64,000 bases of DNA from Dichotomopilus funicola (Eukaryota > Ascomycota > Sordariomycetes > Sordariales > Chaetomiaceae): NCBI RefSeq assembly GCF_033296635.1, contig NW_026944109.1:1-64000 (forward strand). Direction: 5' to 3'. Position numbers and translations under genes: made by a program. The notes under the pieces are model-generated. The model did no database searches, was not told the DNA's origin, and saw only the letters and a list, made by a program, of their open reading frames with translations. This document shows, piece after piece, positions 21,336 to 31,910 of the stretch. Within the stretch, counting starts at the first letter, position 1; the number at the start of each line of letters is the position of its first letter.

Positions 21336-22179
21336 CTAGTTCCCGGAAAACATGGCGTCGTCCGCAAGGCCAGTGATAAAACTAACACTAATGTCCCGAG
21401 CAAGTTCAATTCCCTCCCGCGTATGAAGCTGAGGGAGGTGTTCAAACACAACCCGGCCCTTCTTGTTGGCAAACTCCTTCGTCACATGCGACTCGGCGAG
21501 CGAGGAATACAGACGGAACTCGCAGAAATAAAGACCTGCGTCCTCCTAAAACCATGAGGTGACATGCTACTTCCCCGTTAGAACTGTTTGTACGGTAGGT
21601 ACATGTACCTGAAGAATAGGTACTCACCGGATGGTCTTCCTTCACCTTGCGCCACCCGGCCTCAACGTCAAGTGACGTCGAAAGGACCTCGGGCAGGCCC
21701 AGGGACTTGAGATAGTCTGAGTCGACAAACTTGCCATCATCCCCAGGGAGTTTGTACCCATCCCTGCGCGCGATGGTCTCAAAACGAAATTGATCCGGGT
21801 CCCAACCAAGAGCAATCATGCCCAGGTGGAGGATGAAGTCAACATCAACATGTTCTTCTTCCTCGCCTGGCTGAGGAGCCGGCAGGAACCGCGATCGTTT
21901 GCCAACCCAAATGTCGTTTGAAACGAACCGCACATCGGTGTACGTGTCCAGAGTATCGCGGTAGTACTTCAGGACTCGGATCGTCTTCTTGCCGGGTCTC
22001 TTAATGACGTCGGGGAGAGCGTCTCTCACCAGCTGAGATGTGTTGAAGTCATATTCCATAAACGGCTGAGTAACGGGGTGAGTCATAAAGTGAGGCATAA
22101 AGTGAGGCTCAGAAAATGAGGTAATACCCACTAGATTTCCAGTCACGACAACGTTTAGGTAGTCCTCAGAAGGCATCAT
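21336..22179 (-). CDS. pyroglutamyl peptidase type I (peptidase C15)
   Basis: There are three exons, 22179-22132, 22065-21628 and 21545-21336, giving 231 aa. The 66-base first intron is a multiple of three and could be read through; removing it restores the family start VVVTGNL then PFMEYDFNTS, matching the TGFGPF..NPS pattern. The catalytic triad is visible: Glu112 in FRFETIARRDGY, Cys170 in EDAGLYFCEFRLYSSL, and His198 in VVFEHLP. The fold core VDFILHLGMIALG precedes the Glu. The enzyme removes N-terminal pyroglutamate from peptides in the cytosol and has no signal peptide. The second intron (21546-21627) has a canonical GTGAGT donor and joins DHP to EDAGLY. ATG codons at 22179 and 22176 are adjacent, and either may start. 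Confidence 0.85.
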
Positions 22180-22836
22180 GAATGGAGACAAGGGAGGCTG
22201 AACCAGGCAGCTTATGAGGATGGCCACTGTCGAAGTGGCGTCAATTGCGGTGAGCTGTTTCGTCCAGCCAGAGAGCGAGGTGAGTATGTAACACAACGCG
22301 TGCGCCCCTTTTGACCGCGAATCTCAAGGCTGAGCAGATTGATGATCGTAATCACATCTTTAAACACAGAGACTACTTCGTTCATCAACGACCAAGGCGT
22401 CGAGGCGGACTTCTAGGCATTCAGGTTAACGACGGAGTTGCATATCTCAGGCCAATAAATCGAGTCCATGTGCGAGCACCTGTATTGGGTATGCACCCGA
22501 GTTTCAACCTCATACTGTGTAAAAGGCGGCCTCACAGGTGTCAAACCCTCGAGACGGTGTGATTGTCATGACTATGTGGGACTCGAGAAAGAAAGCCTTT
22601 TAGCAGGAGTGGTAAGGATTTATTTGATCTAAGGTCACTTGACATGGACTTGAAGATCAAAACTGATAATCATCTTAGCGGCCGTCCCTCATTGTGCTAT
22701 GGTTCTTCCAGAGCATGCGCCGGGTGCCAAGCCTCGTGAGAGTATCGAGCTTCGCTTCATCGCATGGAATCCGGAATAGAGTCAGTTGAGACAACAACAA
22801 GACAAGAGGGGATTAGTATGTTGATGTTGGAGGCGG
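22180..22836. other. intergenic, no gene seen
   Basis: The upstream flank of the pyroglutamyl peptidase. I see no recognisable gene or repeat. Confidence 0.45.
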
Positions 22837-23181
22837 ATGTTCTGTAGATTGAGGTATCAACTTAGTCTTTTCTACGAAATTAACCCGCCAATCTTTGGAG
22901 TGAGAAGCGGTAATTTCTATGGGCCCAATTTCGAAGATGGACACTGTCAACTTGAGCACCTCGAGGACGAGAATGGGCGTAAAGCACAGAAGGGCAAGGA
23001 GGTAGCAAAGCCGCCCATGTCCCAGACAGGGGAACAGGCGCAGGATGATTCCTTGGCCATCGAGGAGGAGTCTAAGGAGGACAGTGACCTCGATGATCTT
23101 AAAGGAAAGCAGAATATGGTGCTCAACGTTGTTAAGCCCGGAAATCAGGGGCCGGATTCCGTGCATGCGGGGGAGGAGTAA
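22837..23181 (+). CDS. unrecognised charged ORF, doubtful
   Basis: A 114-codon frame from an ATG has a strongly charged second half (Glu, Asp, Lys, Gln), for example EVAKPPMSQTGEQAQDDSLA, and no motif I know. The opposite strand is also open for 117 codons but Leu-rich, as expected opposite an acidic sequence. It could be a small gene, an exon or chance. A pyrimidine-rich repeat follows directly. Confidence 0.25.
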   Translation: MFCRLRYQLSLFYEINPPIFGVRSGNFYGPNFEDGHCQLEHLEDENGRKAQKGKEVAKPPMSQTGEQAQDDSLAIEEESKEDSDLDDLKGKQNMVLNVVKPGNQGPDSVHAGEE

Positions 23182-23198
23182 AATTTAAAGTATAATGC

Positions 23199-23340
23199 GT
23201 TTTCTTTTTCTGTGCTCTTTTTCCGTTTTCTTTTTCTGTTTTCTTTTTCTGTTTTCTTTTTCTGTTTTACTTCTCTGTTTTCTATTTCTGCTTTACTTCT
23301 CTGTTTTCTTTTTTGTTCTCTTTTTCTGTTTTCTTTTTTG
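23199..23340 (+). repeat. TTTTCTTTTTCTG pyrimidine tandem repeat
   Basis: About 140 bases of a drifting 12-13-base unit (TTTTCTTTTTCTG) make a near-pure pyrimidine strand on plus. Such tracts are prone to triplex formation and slippage. It follows the doubtful ORF and precedes a palindrome-containing flank: TAGGTA-GA-TACCTA at 23387-23400. Confidence 0.85.
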
Positions 23341-23703
23341 AAGTGAATGTTACAAGACTGAATGAAGTTGGCTGAGCCTAAGAAGGTAGGTAGATACCTA
23401 ACCACCAAGCATAAGGTAGGAATCAGAAAGCGACCACATCTCGGACACTACACACGGCGAAGACCGCACATACACACGGGGGAGATGGATGCGAGACGAT
23501 TGTGAGGGGATAGCGTTCAATTTATCTTATCCTAGAACAGTACCTAGGCTAACTACCACACATCACAATTCCCGAGGCTTGCTCACTCCTCCACCTTCCA
23601 GCCTCAAGAGTAGCTAGGTACCTATGGTCAGCTAGGCGTCTGAGATCCATGGCAGTCTGTTGTCAAACTCACATAAGGGCAAAGGCATGTCAATGTTGAG
23701 CGC

Positions 23704-23913
23704 TCAAGAGTGAGCGTTGACATGGTTGCCAAAGAGGCGCATGTCGCAGACCTTGCTGACCTGGACGTTGTCCTCGGTAGACTTGTACCTCTCCATGTCA
23801 CGCCATGGTTCCCTGCGCTTCTGACCATCCTTCGAATCTCCAGACTTCTTAGTCAAAGCGGCCTTAACGGCCTCCGCGAGGGTGTTGGTCTTGGGGTTGA
23901 TGACGGGCGGCAT
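23704..23913 (-). CDS. small 69-aa protein, function unknown
   Basis: ATG 23913 has a strong CACC context and opens 69 codons to TAG. The protein is hydrophilic. Its first half (LAEAVKAALTKKSGDSKDGQ) looks helical and basic; the second half holds EPWRDMERYKSTEDN and ends NHVNAHS. No signal peptide or membrane segment is visible. Codon use looks gene-like (C-ending codons). A possible intron acceptor (CGTAG) about 30 bases upstream of the ATG suggests a spliced 5' leader. I do not recognise the family, and a chance ORF cannot be excluded. Confidence 0.5.
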   Translation of the reverse strand: MPPVINPKTNTLAEAVKAALTKKSGDSKDGQKRREPWRDMERYKSTEDNVQVSKVCDMRLFGNHVNAHS

Positions 23914-24520
23914 GGTGATGACCTTGTTGGGGTGGTTGTGCTACGAGTAGTATTGTGTTTAATGAGTTTGGTCAGAATTGTTGTGAGGAAGAGAGAGGGC
24001 AGACGATTCTTGGGGTTCAAGGCTAAGATATCTCCAAAAGTAGGAGAGCACTCCTGCGGCCTGGTGGCCCACAATGCTCCAGTGCCGGCCCACAAGAGCC
24101 TCACTTGCCCCTTGAAGGTGGTGATATACCCAGGTTTTGTGGGTGTGTATCTTATCCCGTGTTGTTTAACCGCGGAGGTAGCTACCTGACGATATGCACT
24201 GGGTCGGTGGTACAGCTCCCTTCGAGTCCCTTGATAGATGGCATTTGCGTACAATTTCCCTGTAGTAAGATCTGCAGTCATACCGGATCGCCGTCGTGTG
24301 TTTTGGGTCGAGACCAGCTTCGACCATTCACAACTTCCCGGCATTGCCTTAGACTTAGACCATCCTATTTGGGAGTGCCAAAACCTGGCTGCGACTTTCT
24401 TCAACATTCCCCAACTTGGTCTCGGTTAGAAAACCTGGTTCACAGGTTTCCCACCTACCTCTGTTTCAGCAACCGCCACCGAACCGACGGTTCGTCAACA
24501 TTCGCAGCCACCGAAACAAC
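23914..24520. promoter_or_regulatory. divergent intergenic region upstream of the aldo-keto reductase
   Basis: Leaders and promoters of the small ORF (minus) and the reductase (plus) must lie here. Open frames in it, including the 184-codon minus frame at 23853-24407, have no recognisable content. Confidence 0.4.
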
Positions 24521-25525
24521 ATGGATATCCCCCTGCTACGGCTACACGACGGCAATCAAATCCCGATGGTAAGCTTGCCCCTACCACTGCTTCACTGAGG
24601 TAGCCAGCCGGCTAACGACCCTAAAGCTTGCTTATGGCACTGGTACCGCTTGGTTTAAGGAGGTGGGCGACACCTCGTTCAACCAGGGCCTTGTAGACCT
24701 GACCAAAGCAGCCATTGAGAAAGGCTTCTACCATTTGGACTGTGCGGAGATGTACGGAACCGAGGAGGAAGTTGGCGTCGCTATCAAGGAGTCGGGAGTC
24801 CCCCGTGAAAAGCTGTTCATAACCAATAAAGTCGCCCAGGGCATTGACGATATTGAGGCGGCAATCGACCAGATCCTCCAGAAGATCCAGACCGATTATT
24901 TTGACCTGTAAGTTATGTGGTTCTCTCGGGTCTCGCGTGTCATGTCGGTGGCCTCTAATTAACCCCATACAGATACCTGATTCACATTCCCTTCTTCGCC
25001 AAATCCGACGAGGACTTCCAGCGCGCGTGGAAGACCATGGAGAAAATCCGAGAGTCGGGCAAGGCGCGATCGATCGGAGTGAGCAACTACCTGCGCCCGC
25101 ATATCGAGGCGACGCTCAAGGGAGCAACCAGCCGTCCCGTGATCAACCAAATCGAGTATCACGCCTACCTTCAGCGCGGAAACAGTTACGTTGCCTGGCT
25201 ACAGGAGCAGGGCATTCAGGTCGGCTCGTTCAAAGGGCTGACCCCAGCTTTCCGTGCTCCTCCTGATGGGCCGCTGCGGGAGCCGCTGGCTCGTATCGCC
25301 AAAGCGCATGGTGTAACGGAAGCTGCTGTGCTCATCGCCTGGATCATACGGAACAACGTCGTTGCTGTCACCACCACTACAAAGCTAGACAGGTTGGATG
25401 AGTACGCTCAGACGTTGAAAATAACGCTGACGGAGGACGAGGTGAGAGATATTACGAATGTGGGCGCTACATACCACTTCCGCATGGCATGGGGAGAGCA
25501 TTTCTCTAAAGATGACCGTTCGTAG
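24521..25525 (+). CDS. aldo-keto reductase
   Basis: There are three exons, 24521-24568, 24627-24907 and 24973-25525 (introns of 58 and 65 bases), giving 293 aa. The catalytic tetrad of the AKR superfamily is present: Asp54 and Tyr59 in HLDCAEMYGTEEEVG, Lys84 in FITNKV, and His114 in YLIHIPFF. Further family marks are GKARSIGVSNYLRPHIE, the NQIEYHAYLQ strand, and AVTTTTKLDRLDEYAQTLKI near the C terminus, where the NADP phosphate-binding Lys/Arg usually lie. It probably reduces aldehydes or ketones with NADPH in the cytosol; the physiological substrate cannot be told. The short 16-codon first exon is supported by the match of MDIPLLRLHDGNQIPM to the usual beta-hairpin start. No secondary-metabolite partners lie next to it. 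Confidence 0.9.
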
Positions 25526-25851
25526 ACTCCAGGTCTTGCATTCGGGTTCCCGAAAAGAAACACAGTACCTAACCAATGGCCTCGCTCGCTCGTCTATATA
25601 GCAACTAACCAACCCGTCCGTAACCGACCCCCCTTGCTTTTTGCTCTCTTCTGCCTGGTTCACTCCCCTCTCTTTGCCCCATCATGCCCTCCCGCCTTGG
25701 GTAGAGACAGTGTCTAAAATTCGATTGTTCTCTTGATATAAAAAAGGGAAAGAATTCATGAAAATAGAACTAAACAAGAAAAATAAACACTTCCGAAACC
25801 GTGAGATAACAGTTGATATAACCAACCCGGTCTTAACATCTCTCTCCCCTC
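25526..25851. other. convergent 3' region, no gene seen
   Basis: This 326-base gap lies between the ends of the aldo-keto reductase and threonine synthase genes. It is A-rich at its right side (25738-25800), as in 3' untranslated regions. Confidence 0.5.
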
Positions 25852-27782
25852 TTAATACTCCTTACTAGCCAACTCAACCTCCACCTCCTTCCTCACCACC
25901 TCCCGCACAGCAGTCCACGCATTCTCCACATCCCGCACGCGCTTCTCCCGCTGCTCCAGCCCGACAAACTCTGCCGGGAGCACCTTGGCATCGAACTCAA
26001 ACCCGGGCTCGTCCTGCAGGGCAAGCGTGACGGCGCCGGCGAACTTGGCGGGATGCGCTGTGGAGAGGGAGATGATGGGGAGGGTGCTTTGGGGTTTATT
26101 TTGTTGTTCTTGGTCTTGTGGGGGTTGTGTTTGTTGTTGTGGTTGTTGTGGTTGTTTTTGCTCAGCCTGCAGCCGCGCCGTCGAACGACGCGCAGCCTCA
26201 ACGCCCACCGCGGTATGCGGATCCAGCACGTACCCAACAGCCTGGTAGACCGAGCGGATGGTATCAATCGTCTGCGGATCGCTGACCCGCTCACTCTCAA
26301 ACGTCCGACGCGCAGCGTCCAGCACGCCGCGGTAGACAGGGCCAAACCCGCCTTTGGTCTTGAGATCCCCCAGCCAGGCGGCGACTTCCTGGCCGGCCTG
26401 CCTCTTGTTCCACTCGTCGTCCATACCCGCGTCAGAAGCGAACTCGTAGGCGAGGAACCAGAGGAGACGCTCAAAGTTGGAGGATACGAGGATGTCCATG
26501 GCCGGAGAGAGGGTTTCTTTGACGCCATCTTCGTGGGCCTTGACGCCGTCGGCGGGGAGGCCGCCTTGTGCGGCTTGGCCGTAGGTAGGCTTTTTCTCGT
26601 ACCGGCCGGTTTTCCAGAACCGGTCGAGGATGTCGTTCTCGTTGGTGGCTATGACGAGCTTATCGACGGGCAGGCCCATGCGGAAGGCGAAGTAGCCGGC
26701 CAGGATGTCGCCGAAGTTGCCTGAGGGCACGGCGAAGCGGACCTTGTCGCCGACGGTAAAGGAGTCGCCCTGCTGACGGGCGAGAGTGAAGTAGGAGTAG
26801 AAGTAGTACACGGTTTGGGCCAGGATGCGAGCCCAGTTGATGGAGTTGACGGCGCCGAGCTTGTGCGTCTTGTTGATTTCGGGGTCGGCGAAGAGGGCTT
26901 TTACGATGTCCTACAAAAGAACCTGTCAGCATGAAATCTTGAGTCACTGATTAACAGCCAACTGAACCAAAACACACCTGGCAGTTATCAAAATTGCCCT
27001 CCACAGCCAGGTTGTGGACATTGGGGTCCAGCACAGTGGTCATCTGGAGTTCCTGGATGGGGCTCACGCGGCCCTTGGGGTGCAGCATGAAAACGGAAAC
27101 ATCCTTCTTCCCCCGCAGCCCATAGATAGCCGCCGAGCCGGTATCACCACTCGTCGCACCAACAACCGTGAGATGATACCTGTCCCGTCCAGTCTTGCCC
27201 TCGTTCCGGCGCACCAAAAAGTACTCGAACAAATTCCCAAGGAACTGCAAGGCAACATCCTTAAACGCAAACGTCGGCCCGTGGAAGAGCTCGAGCAAGT
27301 GGATGTTGTCCTGGAGGTGGACCAGCGGGGTCACGTCGTCGGCGCGGAAGGTGGCATAGCTGCGGCGGATGATGTCCTTGAGGTCGTCGGCGGGGATCTC
27401 GGCGGGGGAGATGTAGAGCGACAGGATGTTGAAGGCCAGGTCGACAAAGGAGAGATCCTTCCAGGTTTCCCAGCCCTCGGCGGTAGGGACCTGCTCGGGG
27501 ATGTAGAGACCGCCGTCGTTGGCGAGGCCCTTGAGGACGACCTCTTCAAAGGAGAACTACAGAGCGGGAGGCCAATTGGGTCAGTTGAAAGTTATATTTT
27601 TTTTCCTCATGGGTTTTCCCCCAGCTATGATGTGCAAGGCCTGGCCTAGCCAATGGCCGAGGAAATCGCTAGAGTAAAACGCTAAAACCTACACCGGTGT
27701 CCTCGCCCCGGGTGCTAAGATAGCGTTGTGACGCGGTGTGCGTCTCGGCCGAGTCGCCGTTCGTAGGGACGCCGTTCGACAT
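25852..27782 (-). CDS. THR4: threonine synthase
   Basis: There are three exons, 27782-27693, 27556-26978 and 26910-25852, giving 575 aa. The PLP-binding Lys is Lys129 in HGPTFAFKDVALQF. Other family blocks are VVGATSGDTGSAAI, AVNSINWARILAQ, FAVPSGNFGDILAGYFAFRM and IATNENDILDRF. The N-terminal block follows the short first exon (SFEEVVLKGLANDGGLYIP). The enzyme converts O-phosphohomoserine to threonine, the last step of the pathway, in the cytosol. Yeast THR4 is 514 aa; much of the excess is a Gln/Pro-rich insertion at about residues 470-497 (KQPQQPQQQTQPPQDQEQQ), placed between two conserved C-terminal blocks. Intron 1 (136 bases) and intron 2 (67 bases) have canonical ends. ATG 27782 gives the usual N terminus. 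Confidence 0.94.
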
Positions 27783-29720
27783 GATGGACAATGGGGGAAT
27801 GTTGACCGTTGAGTTGGTTAACGGTTGAGTCGACGGTAAGGGGTCAAACCGTCGGTAGCCGCAATCGGTGCAGCCTGCGTAAAAAGCTCAACTGCTCGAG
27901 CAGATAGAGCGTACAGTACGATCAGGTCACAAAGAACCCCCGGTAACAAGGTGAGGGTTTAAAGAGCCTTGGGAGAACACGGTGAGGGAAAAAGAAAAGA
28001 CAAGAGTCACCGAGGAAACGGAGTCGCAAAAGTAGCAGAGGCTGAATGATTCAACGCAGCGGACGGCGCCGATGCTCGGCGAGCGGGGCCGCAAAAAGCT
28101 GCTGCATCGATTTGCCCCGCGCTGGGTACTTGCCGGGGTGAAGTGGAGACGAGGGGTCCTCAACCCCGTCGAGGGAAAGCGTTGTTTTATTTTTATTCTT
28201 CTCCGAGTCTTTCCCTTCCCCTTTCGATATTCACGCAATTGATGGGTATTCGGACCCCGGTGAGTGCCAAATGCAAGAGGCCGATAATGTCCGGAATAAC
28301 CCAACGTGTCCCATTCATATTGACGCAGCGGTGTGGAAGATTCAAAGGTGAACAACTCCGGTTAGCCGGAAAACCGAACGTCAAGGAACTCCCTGTGAAG
28401 ATATCCGGCCATCAACTCTTAGCCGGGCCCCGGATAGAAGAGTACACGTGTAGAGTTGGAGGGCCTCAATAGGAGGGTAGTAATAACATGGCAGCGATCC
28501 AGGTACATTTATCATTCCGCGAATATTTTCTCTCCATATCATTATTGAGTTTCCCTATTGTCGTTATATCAACCGGGTCGAAGTGGGCAATCCAAAGTAA
28601 AAGGAGACCGATAGATATAGTATTAGAAGGAGGTGAATTGGAGACTTTCAGACCTGTTACATCGCAACTCGACGGCTGGGGATAAATAGGTCGACTAACA
28701 AGACAAAAATACAAGACACAACAACCCCTATGGTAAGAGCTGGCCAACCAAAAATCATTTATTGACTTTGATCGCTCGAAACAAGCAAAAACCACTACGA
28801 ATAATAAATCACAAGAGTATCCTCCGTTTTCGCTTTGCCGCTACCCAAAACAATGCCCCGTTTCAGTGTTCTGCCTCGTTTGTTTATGACGATGTCAAAC
28901 TAGAGTAAAGCCCCAACGATCAGGACAGGTCAGATCCCAGAATGATATGCCCCAAAACACTAAGACTTGTCAAGCTAGCAAAGCAAGACCACAGGCTGAT
29001 CACGAAAGGGAAAAAAAGGGCTGAGAAAACCTCAAGCAGCCAAACAAGCCAACAAACGAGAGAATAATTTCGCAACCCTTGGCCCAGTTCCTATGCCAGG
29101 AACCGAAAGAGCAATCCACCTCCCAACGCCCGAGCATATTCGACAAACTCGCTCAAGTAGCACCCAAAATATAGCCCACCCCCTTCCCCAAAAAAAGAAC
29201 CAAGAAAAAGTCAACCCATCCGGATCGTACCTCAAGCCCAGCCTGGGGAGGCCTACGCATATACCGGGTGCCACACCACACCATACCATAGATGTCGCCG
29301 CGAAAGACATCATCGTCCCTATAGATCTCCAGTATCCTCCAGCCCAGGTAGTTAGTAGCCAAATGAAACGCAGAAAAAACAATACAACATATTAAACGAA
29401 CATAACGCAACAAAAAGGTCCCGCTCCCAAGGAAAGAAATGAAATAGAAAGCCGTCAAGATTCCGGGATAAGAGATGGAGAGATGGTAAAAGAGTTAGAT
29501 GATTTGATGAACGAAACAACCACGAATGGATTCGGCCACAAATGTGCGTTGATCTACGCTCTCATATGCGTAGTCGTTCGTGTTGTATCGTGTTGGATCT
29601 CGAAGCCGTCGGTCCGGAGGTGCGTGTTGTCGGTACGCTGTATGGTGTGCGTGGTGATGATGCCTAGGAGCTCCCCCCTTTTGAAGGGCTAGATAGCATG
29701 CGCGCCAATACTTGCCACGA
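27783..29720. other. intergenic between PPS1 and THR4, no gene seen
   Basis: About 1.9 kb holding the THR4 promoter and PPS1 3' region. A-rich stretches near 28880-29200 and 29370-29420 suggest 3' untranslated sequence. Open frames up to 142 codons here have no recognisable content. Confidence 0.5.
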
Positions 29721-31910
29721 TCATCGGGCATACGGCTTGTTCATGAGCGCAATCTCGCGCGCAATATCCGCCCACTCTAGCTCCCTTTTGAAGCCCGAGC
29801 CTGGCGATTTCCCCTCAGCCTCCCCATCTGTCTCACTGCCCTTGGCCCCCATCAACATCTCCTCCCACTTCAACAACTCATACGCAAATCGCAAATGTGG
29901 CTGAATGATCACATTCAACCGGCGCGCACGCACAAAGCAATAGGCACGCGGCAGCGACAACTGTCGTGCCCGCATGACCTCGGCGATGCAGATGGTCGCA
30001 GACCGCGAAACACCCACGCGGCAGTGCACTAGCGTCGCGGTGCCGTTACGGCGGCCGCGGTCTAGAGGGTAAGCCATGTTAGGACGGGCCTTCGAGAGTT
30101 AGAGGGGGGTAAACGTACCAATAAAAGCCAGACACCGCTCAAACTCCTCCATCAATGAATCAATCCCATTATCCTGGACCCCCTGCACACAACACACATT
30201 GTCGGGCCCCCAGGCTTCCAGTTCCCCGTCTCGCCACATGGCTGTCTCGCCCACACTCAAAATCTGCCCGATCCCAAGCGCCCGCAACAGGTCGGGGTTG
30301 TTCGCGTGACCCAGGTTGCCGAGGTACATGTACTCGAGCACGCGGCTGGGGAAGGAGCCGTCGAAGCCTGTGAACCAACGGGGTTCATTTTCGTGTTCGT
30401 CTTGGCCTTCGGCTTTGAGGTTCGCGGGTAGGGCTCGAGAGGGACCATGCTGGGCTGGGGATTCCTGAAGGAGGCGTGGGGCGAGGGCAGAGAGCAGGCC
30501 GACGTCAGAAGGGTAGGCGAAGAGGTTGCGCCCATGAGTGGTGTGCAGGTCAAGCCAGGCCACTGGGGCGGGAAGGCCACTGGCGAAGGCGTGGTAGGCG
30601 ACCGCGAGGAGGGTGGTTTCTGTGTACCCGTCGCTGCAGTGCAGGAGAATCCGGCGGGGGCGTGAGTGCGGTGAAGTGGTGTCTGCAGTAGTGGCCATTG
30701 GGGTATCGCCGTCGGTATCTGGACTTGGAGTGGGATGGGGAGGACGGGTGCCGTGGGCAAGATGGTGCAGCCATTTGCAGGACTCCAGGATGCCGTCCGC
30801 TTCGGCATGGGACCAAGTCGGCGCTAGAATGCTGCCGGAGGACGGGAAATCGAGATGGTACTGCTTAGTCTCGTCATCGGGCGCATTAGCGATGGCCTGC
30901 AGTGCGGCCTCGTTCAGCCGGCCGTGGTCGCTGCACTCGATCAGGACGTCGTAGGCCTGCTCCTCTTCCGACCCGGAGTCCGGCGTCGGACCGAGCCAGA
31001 CATTGTGCGAGATCTCCGATGCCTGAGTCATGTCGTACATCTCGCGGCGCTCTTGGTGGAAGAAATCCAGCACGTGGCCCGTGAGGGTGCCCGCTGACCC
31101 GACCGCCACGATATCCGGGTGCTTCTCTTCGAACTCGCGGAAGGGGGCTACACAAAAAAAGGTGTTGTAGTGGGGGATGTAGTGCTGCATGAGTTTGTGG
31201 CCGTTACGCCACCGCTGCTGGGCGGCTGCGATGTCCCAGCCCAGCTTGCGCACCGTCGCCGCGTCCTCTCCATACACGATAATGTCCGAGGTCATGGCCG
31301 ACTTGGCCGCCTGGATCTGGAAGTTGCGCACCGAGAAGCCGTCCTTGGGGTCAATATCGAGGAACTCGGGGGCGATCCCACCGCGCTGCAGGAACTCCTC
31401 GGGAGCGATGGCACCCTTCAGCCGGGCGACGCTGAGGTCGCCGTCGGCTTTCACCACAGCAATGCCGCGGAGACAGGGCGGGGTCCTTCGCAAGGCGCGT
31501 TTCCGGGCCATGAAGAACGACTGCTGGATCGCGTTAGACGGGTGCAGACCGTGGAACCAGGGGAACACCTGAGTGGGATCCGGGAGCGGTTGGCGGGCGA
31601 TGTGGTCCAGGGCCGCCGCTACTTCGTCGGCAGCCAGTTCGTACAAGCGGAGCGTGTTTCTCTCCTCGTGCGAGTACCTGTCGGCCGGGTACAGTAGCGA
31701 CCGGGTGAGCTGCTCGTCTTCCTTGCCCGGCGACGGCGGCGGCGTGCTTGGCTCAGCTTGGGGGATGGGCCCCGGGGGGCATACGGGGATGTGCTTATTG
31801 GGGATGGGGGCCGGGCATTGTGCCGTGTGGGTATCAAGTGTGATGGTCGAAGTGGTGAGGGAGGACGGGCGATGTGGTGCCACGGGCCGGGAAAGGGCAA
31901 TTGTCGTCAT
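29721..31910 (-). CDS. PPS1: dual-specificity protein phosphatase PPS1
   Basis: There are two exons, 31910-30119 and 30061-29721 (57-base intron), giving 710 aa. The dual-specificity phosphatase domain is C-terminal: EYMYLGNLGHANNPDLLRAL, then VCCVQGVQDNGIDSLMEEFE, and across the splice the catalytic loop HCRVGVSRS (His610, Cys611, Arg617). A second, degenerate loop-like motif, HCSDGYTET (424-432), sits in the large N-terminal part; it keeps His and Cys but lacks the Arg. This arrangement and the long conserved N terminus (PWFHGLHPSNAIQQSFFMAR and YGEDAATVRKLGWDIA) are those of yeast PPS1, linked to S-phase control. The ATG at 31910 was chosen because conserved sequence follows; an open stretch upstream to 32096 looks like leader. 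The first 65 residues are Pro/Ser/Thr-rich. Confidence 0.9.

Noticed and set aside
22813..23166. Leu-rich minus-strand frame looking like membrane segments
   Set aside because: It lies opposite an acidic plus frame, which yields Leu/Val-rich antisense by codon structure.
30257..30808. Alternative minus frame within PPS1
   Set aside because: It overlaps the PPS1 exon in another frame and has no domain content.
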